A stretch of DNA of 16,589 nt from Pseudomonadota bacterium. GTDB lineage: Bacteria > Pseudomonadota > Alphaproteobacteria > Ferrovibrionales > Ferrovibrionaceae. Shown piece by piece: positions 7,445 through 12,947 of the stretch; the stretch's first letter is position 1, and each line of letters starts with the position of its first letter. The notes under the pieces were generated by a model, which worked only from the letters and a program-made list of their open reading frames with translations, searched no databases and had not been told where the DNA came from. Made by a program: the position numbers and the translations under genes. The stretch covers positions 1 through 16,589 of the forward strand of contig JAEYSS010000024.1 of assembly GCA_023434425.1 (NCBI GenBank), written 5' to 3'.

Positions 7445-7978
7445 ATGTCGCGTATCGGCAAACATCCGGTCCCAGTGCCGCAGGGCGTGCAGGTCCAGTT
7501 GGCCGGCCAGACCCTGACCGCCAAGGGCCCGAAGGGCGAGCTCAAGCTCACCATCGTGGAAGACCTCGACGTGACGGTGGCTGACAGCAAGATCACCGTT
7601 AAGCCGCGCCAGCCCACCCGCCGCGCCCGCTCCATGTGGGGCATGCAGCGCACGCTGGTGAACAACCTGGTGAAGGGCGTCAAGGACGGCTTCAACGAGG
7701 AGCTGGAAATCAACGGCGTCGGTCTGCGTGCGGCGATGCAGGGCAAGAACCTGCAGCTGAACATGGGCTTCAGCCACGAAGTGATCTATCCGATCCCGGC
7801 CGGCATCGAAATCAAGGTGGAAAAGCCCACCTCGATCAAGATTTCGGGCGCGGACAAGCAGTTGGTCGGCAAGGTCGCGGCGGACATCCGCAGCGTCAAG
7901 CCGCCGGAGCCCTACAAGGGCAAGGGCATCAAGTATGCCTCCGAGACCATCCTGCGTAAGGAAGGCAAGAAGAAGTAA
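7445..7978 (+). CDS. rplF: 50S ribosomal protein L6
   Basis: The 177-aa product has the exact usual length. It starts MSRIGKHPVPVPQGVQV, has the GPKGELKL turn, and ends in the C-terminal L6 signature PPEPYKGKGIKYASE followed by a Lys-rich end. L6 is two related domains at the base of the L7/L12 stalk, near the sarcin-ricin loop and the factor-binding site. The frame is open back into rpsH, but the ATG at 7445 has AAGGAG 6 nt upstream and gives the family N-terminus. Confidence 0.99.
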   Translation: MSRIGKHPVPVPQGVQVQLAGQTLTAKGPKGELKLTIVEDLDVTVADSKITVKPRQPTRRARSMWGMQRTLVNNLVKGVKDGFNEELEINGVGLRAAMQGKNLQLNMGFSHEVIYPIPAGIEIKVEKPTSIKISGADKQLVGKVAADIRSVKPPEPYKGKGIKYASETILRKEGKKK

Positions 7979-7989
7979 GGAATGCCGCT

Positions 7990-8361
7990 ATGAGCATGAA
8001 GACTCGCCTGAACGCTCTGAACGAGCGCCGCAAGCAGCGCAACCGCACCAAGATCGTTGCCGCCGCACATGGTCGTCCGCGCCTGAGCGTGCATCGCTCC
8101 TCGCGCTACATCTATGCCCAGGTCATCGACGACGTGAAGGGCGTGACTGTCGCCGCTGCCTCGTCGCTGGAAGCCGGCCTGCGTGGCTCGCTGAAGACCG
8201 GTGCCGACAGCAAGGCCGCCTCCGAAGTTGGCAAGCTGATCGCCGAGCGCGCCAAGGCCGCCGGCGTCACCGATGTCACCTTCGACCGCGGCGCCTATCT
8301 CTATCACGGCCGCATCAAGGCGCTCGCGGAAGCGGCGCGTGAAGCCGGTCTGAAATTCTAA
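7990..8361 (+). CDS. rplR: 50S ribosomal protein L18
   Basis: The 123-aa product shows the basic N-terminal arm (ERRKQRNRTKI), the core GRPRLSVHRSSRYIYAQVIDD and the ending YHGRIKALAEAAREAGLKF. L18 binds 5S rRNA with L5 and brings it to the central protuberance. AAGGA overlaps the rplF stop, 8 nt before ATG 7990. A second ATG two codons on gives a product only two residues shorter; the first has the better spacing. Confidence 0.98.
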   Translation: MSMKTRLNALNERRKQRNRTKIVAAAHGRPRLSVHRSSRYIYAQVIDDVKGVTVAAASSLEAGLRGSLKTGADSKAASEVGKLIAERAKAAGVTDVTFDRGAYLYHGRIKALAEAAREAGLKF

Positions 8362-8377
8362 GAAAGGTTTGGGTACC

Positions 8378-8953
8378 ATGGCTGCTACTCAACGGGGTGA
8401 ACGGGGCGATCGGGAACGCGGTGATCGCGGTGGTGACCGCGAGCGCGGCGACGGCGATCTCGTCGACAAGCTCGTCAGCATCAATCGCGTCGCCAAGGTG
8501 GTGAAGGGCGGTCGTCGCTTCGGTTTCGCCGCTCTCGTCGTCGTCGGCGACCAGAAGGGCCGCGTCGGTTACGGTTCGGGCAAGGCCCGCGAAGTGCCGG
8601 AAGCGATCCGCAAGGCCACCGAACACGCCAAGCGCAACCTGATCCGCGTCAATCTGCGCGAAGGCCGCACGCTGCATCATGACATCGAGGGCCGTCACGG
8701 CGCCGGTAAGGTCGTGCTGCGTACGGCTCCGGCCGGTACCGGCATCATCGCCGGCGGTCCGATGCGCGCGGTGTTCGAGACGCTGGGCGTCGCCGACGTG
8801 GTGACCAAGTCGCTCGGTTCGTCGAACCCGCATAACATGGTGAAGGCGACCTTCGAGGCCCTCAAGGGTCTGAATGCGCCGCGCCATATTGCGTCCAAGC
8901 GCGGCAAGAAGGTTTCCGACCTGCTCGGCCGCAAGTCCGAGACTGAGGAGTAA
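8378..8953 (+). CDS. rpsE: 30S ribosomal protein S5, Arg/Gly/Asp-rich N-terminus
   Basis: The 191-aa product has a 28-residue N-terminal extension in which GDRERGD occurs twice, followed by a complete S5. The double-stranded RNA-binding domain holds the loop VVKGGRRFGFAALVVVGD at 41-58, where spectinomycin-resistance changes fall; the sequence here looks wild type. AGTGIIAGGPMRAVFE and TKSLGSSNPHNMVKATFEAL belong to the second domain. S5 affects decoding accuracy with S4 and lines the mRNA entry. An in-frame TTG at 8369 is too close to AAAGG; ATG 8378 lies 10 nt from it and is chosen. Confidence 0.98.
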   Translation: MAATQRGERGDRERGDRGGDRERGDGDLVDKLVSINRVAKVVKGGRRFGFAALVVVGDQKGRVGYGSGKAREVPEAIRKATEHAKRNLIRVNLREGRTLHHDIEGRHGAGKVVLRTAPAGTGIIAGGPMRAVFETLGVADVVTKSLGSSNPHNMVKATFEALKGLNAPRHIASKRGKKVSDLLGRKSETEE

Positions 8954-8958
8954 GCCCC

Positions 8959-9171
8959 ATGGCTGCTGAGAAGAAGAAGGCTGCCAAGGCGGCCGGTAAG
9001 ACCGTCAAGGTCACCTGGATCCGCTCGGCCAACAAGCGGACTGCTGACCAGCAGGGCACGCTGGTCGGTCTGGGCCTGCGCAAGCTGCATCAGACCCGCG
9101 AGCTGGAGGATACGCCTTCGGTGCGCGGCATGATCGCCAAGGTGCAGCACCTGGTTCAGGTCGAAGGCTAA
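8959..9171 (+). CDS. rpmD: 50S ribosomal protein L30
   Basis: The 70-aa product has a Lys/Ala-rich start of about 15 residues, then the L30 core: VKVTWIRSANKRTADQQGTL, GLGLRKLHQTRELEDTP and VRGMIAKVQHLVQVEG. E. coli L30 has 58 residues; the extra residues are the N-terminal tail. GAGGAG at the end of rpsE lies 8 nt before the ATG. Its place between rpsE and rplO is the usual one. A 55-nt spacer without recognisable structure follows, apart from a GAGCGG direct repeat 10 nt apart (9198, 9208). Confidence 0.97.
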   Translation: MAAEKKKAAKAAGKTVKVTWIRSANKRTADQQGTLVGLGLRKLHQTRELEDTPSVRGMIAKVQHLVQVEG

Positions 9172-9226
9172 AGGATCACTGGACCTGCTCCTGGATTGAG
9201 CGGGTTCGAGCGGAAGGGTTAGAAAC

Positions 9227-9742
9227 ATGCGTCTCAATCAGATTGCCGACAATGAGGGCGCCCGCAAGAACCGTATGCGCGTTGGTCGCGGCATCGGCTC
9301 CGGCAAGGGCAAGACCTCGGGCCGTGGCGTGAAGGGTCAGAAGGCCCGCACCGGCGTCAGCATCAAGGGCTTCGAAGGCGGTCAGACCCCGATCTATCGT
9401 CGTCTGCCGAAGCGCGGCTTCAATCCGCCGAATCCGGTTTCGTACGAGACCGTGAATATCGGCCGGCTGCAGGCTGCGATCGAGAAGAAGAAGATCGATG
9501 CGACCCAGCCGATCGACGAGGCGGCGCTGAAGGCTGCGGGCCTGTGCTCGCGCAAGGCCGGCGGCGTGCGTCTGCTCGGCACCGGCGAGCTGAAGGCCAA
9601 GGTCACCATCACCGTGACCGGCGCCTCGGCAACCGCCAAGGCTGCGGTCGAAAAGGCTGGCGGCAGCATCACCGTGCTGGTCGCCCCGAAGGCGGAAGCC
9701 GAGCCGAAGGCCGAGAAGAAGGCCAAGAGCAAGAAGAAGTAA
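9227..9742 (+). CDS. rplO: 50S ribosomal protein L15
   Basis: The 171-aa product has the Gly/Arg/Lys-rich N-terminal arm of L15 (RVGRGIGSGKGKTSGRG, then GQKARTG), which threads into 23S rRNA, and FEGGQTPIYRRLPKRGF before the globular C-terminal domain. E. coli L15 has 144 aa; the excess is a final stretch rich in Lys, Ala and Glu (about 150-171). L15 is a late-assembly protein of the 50S subunit. GGAAGG lies 9 nt upstream. It is the last ribosomal protein before secY and is followed by two tandem hairpins. Confidence 0.98.
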   Translation: MRLNQIADNEGARKNRMRVGRGIGSGKGKTSGRGVKGQKARTGVSIKGFEGGQTPIYRRLPKRGFNPPNPVSYETVNIGRLQAAIEKKKIDATQPIDEAALKAAGLCSRKAGGVRLLGTGELKAKVTITVTGASATAKAAVEKAGGSITVLVAPKAEAEPKAEKKAKSKKK

Positions 9743-9745
9743 GTC

Positions 9746-9786
9746 AGACCTTTCAGGTCTCAGCGACGGGGCTCAGGCCCCGTCGC
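9746..9786 (+). repeat. Two tandem hairpins between rplO and secY
   Basis: Hairpin 1 is AGACCT/AGGTCT (9746-9751 with 9755-9760), a perfect 6-bp stem with a TTC loop. Hairpin 2 is GCGACGGGGC/GCCCCGTCGC (9763-9772 with 9777-9786), a perfect 10-bp GC-rich stem with a TCAG loop. Only TTT follows hairpin 2, so it is not a standard intrinsic terminator. TTTCAGGT occurs at 9751-9758 and again at 9790-9797, on either side of hairpin 2. A pause or partial terminator, an RNase processing site, or a 3'-stabilising element that sets secY expression apart from the ribosomal proteins would all fit (inference). Confidence 0.75.
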
Positions 9787-9824
9787 CAGTTTCAGGTTCA
9801 CCCGGTCAGATTTAGGACTCGGAC

Positions 9825-11171
9825 ATGGCATCGGCAGCGGAACGCATGGCAGGCAGCCTCAACCTGGGGGCCTTTGCCAAAGCGACCGAATTGAAGAAGC
9901 GCATCTGGTTCACGATCGGCGCCCTGATCGTGTACCGGCTTGGAACCTATATTCCGCTGCCGGGCATCGATCCGCAGATCATGGCGGACATTTTCCGCCA
10001 GCAGGCCGGCGGCATCCTTGGCATGTTCAACGTGTTCGCGGGTGGTGCGCTCGAGCGCATGACCATCTTCGCGCTCAACATCATGCCCTATATCTCGGCT
10101 TCCATTATCGTTCAGCTGTTGACGGCGGTGACGCCACAGCTTGAAGCGCTGAAGAAGGAAGGCGAGGCGGGTCGCAAGAAGCTGAACCAGTATACCCGCT
10201 ACGGCACGGTCTTCCTGGCGCTCATCCAGTCTTACGGCATCGCCGTCGGTCTTGAAGGTATGACCGGCAGCCGCGGCGGCGCCGTGCTCGACCCGGGGAT
10301 GTTCTTCCGCCTCACCACCGTGGTCACGCTGACCGGCGGCACGCTGTTCCTGATGTGGCTGGGCGAGCAGATCACCCAGCGAGGCGTCGGCCAGGGCATT
10401 TCGCTGATCATTTTCGCCGGCATTATCGCTGAACTGCCACGGGCGCTCGCCGCCACGCTGGAACTCGGCCGCACCGGTGCCCTCAGCACCTTCTTCATCC
10501 TGTTCCTGCTGGTGCTGATCGTTGCCGTCATCACCTTCATCGTCTTCATGGAGCGCGCCCAGCGCCGCATCCTGGTGCAATATCCCAAGCGACAGCAGGG
10601 CGCCCGCATGTTCGGCGGCGAAAGCTCGCATCTGCCGCTGAAGCTGAACACCTCGGGCGTGATCCCGCCGATTTTCGCCTCGTCGCTGCTGCTGATGCCG
10701 GCGACCGTGGCGCAGTTCACCGCCAGCTCCGGCGCGCCCGGCTGGGTCACCACGGTCACCACCATGCTCGGTCATGGTCAGCCGCTCTACATGGTGACCT
10801 ATGTCGCATTGATCGTGTTCTTCTGCTTCTTCTATACCTCGGTCGTGTTCAATCCGAACGAAACGGCCGACAATCTGAAGAAGTACGGCGGCTTCGTGCC
10901 TGGTATCCGTCCCGGCCAGCGTACCGCCGAGTATTTCGATTACGTGCTGACCCGTCTCACCGTGGTCGGTGCCGCCTACATCGCCGGCGTCTGCCTGCTG
11001 CCTGAATTCCTGATTTCCCAATACTCGGTACCGTTCTATTTCGGTGGCACCTCGTTGCTGATCGTGGTCAGCGTGACCATGGATACCGTCGCCCAGATCC
11101 AGTCGCATCTGCTGGCGCACCAGTACGAGGGCCTCATCAAGAAGGCCAAACTGAGGGGAGCGCGCAAATAA
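9825..11171 (+). CDS. secY: Protein translocase subunit SecY
   Basis: The 448-aa integral membrane protein is the channel of the SecYEG translocase in the inner membrane. It starts MASAAERMAGSLNLGAFAKA, as usual in alphaproteobacteria, followed by TM1 (about 28-46), YIPLPGIDP in the plug region, and hydrophobic segments totalling ten helices. The cytosolic loop C5 carries NPNETADNLKKYGGFVPGIRPG; Arg362 in PGIRPG corresponds to E. coli Arg357, needed for SecA-driven export and ribosome docking. TAGGA lies 7 nt before the ATG. A second Met at codon 8 is not preferred. The stop overlaps adk by one base (TAATG). Confidence 0.99.
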   Translation: MASAAERMAGSLNLGAFAKATELKKRIWFTIGALIVYRLGTYIPLPGIDPQIMADIFRQQAGGILGMFNVFAGGALERMTIFALNIMPYISASIIVQLLTAVTPQLEALKKEGEAGRKKLNQYTRYGTVFLALIQSYGIAVGLEGMTGSRGGAVLDPGMFFRLTTVVTLTGGTLFLMWLGEQITQRGVGQGISLIIFAGIIAELPRALAATLELGRTGALSTFFILFLLVLIVAVITFIVFMERAQRRILVQYPKRQQGARMFGGESSHLPLKLNTSGVIPPIFASSLLLMPATVAQFTASSGAPGWVTTVTTMLGHGQPLYMVTYVALIVFFCFFYTSVVFNPNETADNLKKYGGFVPGIRPGQRTAEYFDYVLTRLTVVGAAYIAGVCLLPEFLISQYSVPFYFGGTSLLIVVSVTMDTVAQIQSHLLAHQYEGLIKKAKLRGARK

Positions 11172-11821
11172 TGAGGCTGATCCTGCTCGGACCGCCGGGT
11201 GCCGGCAAAGGCACCCAGGCCCAGCGTCTGACCGCCCAGCACGGGCTGGTGCAGCTTTCGACCGGAGACATGCTGCGTGCCGCGGTCAAGGCCGGCACCG
11301 CCATCGGCCTGAAGGCCAAGGCGATCATGGACAGCGGCGCCCTGGTTTCGGATGAGATCGTGGTGGGCATCATCGCCGACCGCATCGACCAGCCGGATTG
11401 CCGCAAGGGCTTCATCCTGGACGGCTTCCCGCGCACCACCAAGCAGGCCGAAGCCCTCGACACGATGCTGGCCGAGCGCAAGCTCAAGCTGGATGCAGTG
11501 ATCGAGATGCAGGTCAACGACTCCGTCCTGGTTGAGCGCATCACCGGCCGATTCACCTGCGCCAAGTGCGGCGCGGGTTACCATGACAAGTTTCAGCCAA
11601 CCAGGCAGGCAGGGGTATGCGACCGCTGCGGCTCGACCGAGTTCACCCGCCGGGCGGACGACAAGGCCGAGACGGTGGTTCCCCGGCTTAAGGCCTATCA
11701 CGAGCAGACGGCGCCGCTTCTCCCGTATTACGAGGGGCGGGGCATCCTGCGGAAGGTCGACGGGATGGCTGAAATCGACGATGTAACGCAGCAGATCGAG
11801 GCCGTTTTAGCTTCGCTTTGA
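11171..11821 (+). CDS. adk: Adenylate kinase with tetracysteine (zinc) LID
   Basis: The 216-aa enzyme interconverts ATP + AMP and 2 ADP in the cytosol. The P-loop GPPGAGKGT is at 7-15, TGDMLRAA of the AMP site at 31-38, and DGFPRT at 84-89. It is a long-type kinase whose LID bears CAKC at 130-133 and CDRC at 150-153, the four-cysteine set that binds structural zinc in many Gram-positive and some alphaproteobacterial enzymes; E. coli Adk lacks it. Start overlaps the secY stop, so translation is probably coupled. Location inside spc is typical of alphaproteobacteria. Confidence 0.99.
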   Translation: MRLILLGPPGAGKGTQAQRLTAQHGLVQLSTGDMLRAAVKAGTAIGLKAKAIMDSGALVSDEIVVGIIADRIDQPDCRKGFILDGFPRTTKQAEALDTMLAERKLKLDAVIEMQVNDSVLVERITGRFTCAKCGAGYHDKFQPTRQAGVCDRCGSTEFTRRADDKAETVVPRLKAYHEQTAPLLPYYEGRGILRKVDGMAEIDDVTQQIEAVLASL

Positions 11822-11835
11822 GTGCCTTTAAGTAG

Positions 11836-11863
11836 TTGACTGAGTAGAGGAAGTTTCTATAAT
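11836..11863 (+). promoter_or_regulatory. Near-consensus housekeeping promoter for rpsM-rpsK-rpoA-rplQ
   Basis: TTGACT (11836-11841) is separated by 16 nt from a perfect TATAAT (11858-11863). Transcription would begin near 11869-11871. The bases directly after the -10 box are CGCGCCCC, a GC-rich discriminator like those of rRNA and ribosomal-protein promoters that ppGpp/DksA shut down in starvation. The surroundings are noticeably more AT-rich than the flanking genes, and the promoter is in the longest spacer of the cluster. It would give the alpha block its own supply of transcripts on top of read-through from adk. No terminator lies between adk and the promoter. Confidence 0.8.
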
Positions 11864-11887
11864 CGCGCCCCTTGGCAACGGGCGCGA
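11863..11887 (+). repeat. Inverted repeat at the 5' end of the rpsM leader
   Basis: TCGCGCCC (11863-11870) and GGGCGCGA (11880-11887) form a perfect 8-bp stem with a 9-nt loop. The left arm overlaps the discriminator, so it would be present in read-through RNA from adk but largely missing from RNA started at the promoter near 11870. No T-run follows, so it is not a terminator. Confidence 0.65.
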
Positions 11888-11908
11888 GCAACAATTGAGG
11901 CTGCGGAT

Positions 11909-11940
11909 CCCGACGTAAGTCTATGACTTCGTTGGGTTTT
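11909..11940 (+). terminator. Terminator-like hairpin in the rpsM leader (possible attenuator)
   Basis: CCCGACG-T-AAGTC (11909-11921) pairs with GACTT-CGTTGGG (11925-11936): 12 base pairs with one G-U and one bulged T, loop TAT, followed directly by TTTT (11937-11940). It lies about 40-70 nt downstream of the predicted start of transcription, so it would act on the alpha-block transcript itself as well as on read-through. The T-run is short, so partial termination is the most I would claim. A 14-codon ORF (11923-11967) overlaps it but has no visible Shine-Dalgarno. Confidence 0.5.
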
Positions 11941-11968
11941 GCTCATGCCTCATCGGTGCCAAGGTGAA

Positions 11969-11989
11969 CGCTTCGGCTAGGCCGGAGCG
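11969..11989 (+). promoter_or_regulatory. Hairpin just upstream of the rpsM Shine-Dalgarno
   Basis: CGCTTCGGC (11969-11977) pairs with GCCGGAGCG (11981-11989), 9 pairs with one G-U, loop TAG. The Shine-Dalgarno GAGGAG (11998-12003) begins 8 nt later, 6 nt before the rpsM GTG. The hairpin leaves the Shine-Dalgarno free but is close enough to influence ribosome loading or serve as a protein-binding site (inference). Confidence 0.5.
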
Positions 11990-12009
11990 GGTGATTCGAG
12001 GAGAAGAAC

Positions 12010-12387
12010 GTGGCGCGTATCGCTGGCGTGAATATTCCGACCAATAAGCGGGTCGAGATCGCACTGACCTACATCTACGGCATCGGCCGGGTGAAGGCGA
12101 AAGAGATTTGCGAAAAGGTGGGCCTCCCGGCTGAGCGCCGCGTCAATCAGCTGACTGACGCCGAAGTGCTGCAGATCCGCGAAGCCATCGATCGCGACTA
12201 CAAGGTCGAAGGTGACCTGCGTCGCGAGATCGCCATGGACATCAAGCGCCTGATGGATCTCGGCTGCTACCGCGGCCTGCGTCACCGCAAGGGCTTGCCG
12301 GTCCGCGGTCAGCGTACCCATACCAACGCCCGCACCCGCAAGGGCAAGGCGGTCGCCATCGCCGGCAAGAAGAAGGCCGCGCGCTAA
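12010..12387 (+). CDS. rpsM: 30S ribosomal protein S13
   Basis: The 125-aa product (E. coli 118) begins MARIAGVNIPTNKRVEIALTY, has the helix-two-turn-helix YIYGIGRVKAKEICEKVGL, and the basic tail GLRHRKGLPVRGQRTHTNAR ending in Lys/Ala. S13 is in the 30S head, forms bridges B1a/B1b with the 50S, and its tail reaches P-site tRNA. Start is GTG, supported by GAGGAG 6 nt upstream and by the conserved N-terminus. It is the first gene of the alpha block and is preceded by the promoter and structured leader described separately. The usual enterobacterial regulator of this leader, S4, is not encoded in this block. Confidence 0.99.
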   Translation: MARIAGVNIPTNKRVEIALTYIYGIGRVKAKEICEKVGLPAERRVNQLTDAEVLQIREAIDRDYKVEGDLRREIAMDIKRLMDLGCYRGLRHRKGLPVRGQRTHTNARTRKGKAVAIAGKKKAAR

Positions 12388-12423
12388 ACCGTTCGCTCCC
12401 GTTTTAAGGACTGCAGGATACTC

Positions 12424-12816
12424 ATGGTCAAGGACAAGGCCGCGCGCCCCCGGCGCAAGGAAAAGAAGAACATCACCTCTGCCGTTGCGCATGTGAATGC
12501 TTCGTTCAACAACACGATGATCACCATCACCGACGCCCAGGGCAATACCATTGCCTGGTCGTCGGCTGGCAGCCAGGGCTTCAAGGGTTCGCGCAAGTCG
12601 ACCCCCTATGCCGCCCAGGTCGCCGCTGATGTTGCCGGCCGTCGCGCTGCCGAACACGGCGTGCGTACCATCGAGGTCGAGGTGAAGGGTCCGGGTTCGG
12701 GCCGCGAGTCGGCGCTGCGCGCTCTGCAGGCCGTCGGTTTCGTCATCACCAGCATCCGCGACGTGACGCCGATCCCGCATAACGGCTGCCGCCCGCCGAA
12801 GCGTCGTCGCATCTAA
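12424..12816 (+). CDS. rpsK: 30S ribosomal protein S11
   Basis: The 130-aa product has the usual length. Diagnostic parts are AHVNASFNNTMITITDAQGN, SSAGSQGFKGSRKSTPYAAQ, VEVKGPGSGRESALRAL and the invariant ending DVTPIPHNGCRPPKRRRI. S11 forms the platform of the 30S subunit beside the mRNA exit channel. AGGA lies 5 nt before the ATG; the preceding spacer is 36 nt. In E. coli rpsD follows; here 131 nt of non-ribosomal sequence lead directly to rpoA. Confidence 0.99.
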   Translation: MVKDKAARPRRKEKKNITSAVAHVNASFNNTMITITDAQGNTIAWSSAGSQGFKGSRKSTPYAAQVAADVAGRRAAEHGVRTIEVEVKGPGSGRESALRALQAVGFVITSIRDVTPIPHNGCRPPKRRRI

Positions 12817-12862
12817 ACGGTCCGCGCCGGATTTAGGTCCAGCGCAGAAAGAACAATGAGGC

Positions 12863-12884
12863 CGGCCGCCATTCAGGGCGGCCG
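12863..12884 (+). repeat. GC-rich hairpin in the rpsK-rpoA spacer
   Basis: CGGCCGCC (12863-12870) and GGCGGCCG (12877-12884) form a perfect 8-bp all-GC stem with loop ATTCAG. No T-run follows, so read-through into rpoA is expected. The spacer (12817-12947) is the second longest in the cluster and sits where rpsD would be in enterobacteria. It also contains a 31-codon ORF (12856-12951) whose stop overlaps the rpoA GTG; coding status is unproven. The stem could set the ratio of rpoA to ribosomal proteins by pausing, processing or stabilisation (inference). Confidence 0.6.
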
Positions 12885-12947
12885 TAGCCGCACCCGAGGT
12901 GGTCAAGGCGGTGTCGCCGCACCCGCCGCAACCGAACGAGGTTACAG

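Noticed and set aside
7982..7993. Three-codon ORF ATG CCG CTA TGA overlapping the rplR start
   Set aside because: The only Shine-Dalgarno (AAGGA) directly abuts this ATG, too close to initiate; the same element is well placed for rplR.
9763..9786. The rplO-secY stem as a standard rho-independent terminator
   Set aside because: Only three T follow the stem, and secY and adk need read-through because no promoter is seen in the spacer.
9798..11120. 440-codon - strand ORF opposite secY
   Set aside because: His/Gln/Arg/Asp-rich composition is typical of the antisense frame of a hydrophobic membrane protein; secY on the + strand is certain.
11923..11967. 14-codon ORF (MTSLGFAHASSVPR) in the rpsM leader as a leader peptide
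   Set aside because: No Shine-Dalgarno precedes the ATG, no run of regulatory codons is present, and a frame this short is expected by chance.
11822..12009. rpmJ (L36) or infA hidden in the adk-rpsM spacer
   Set aside because: No frame gives the Cys-rich L36 or the S1-like IF-1 sequence; the spacer is regulatory.
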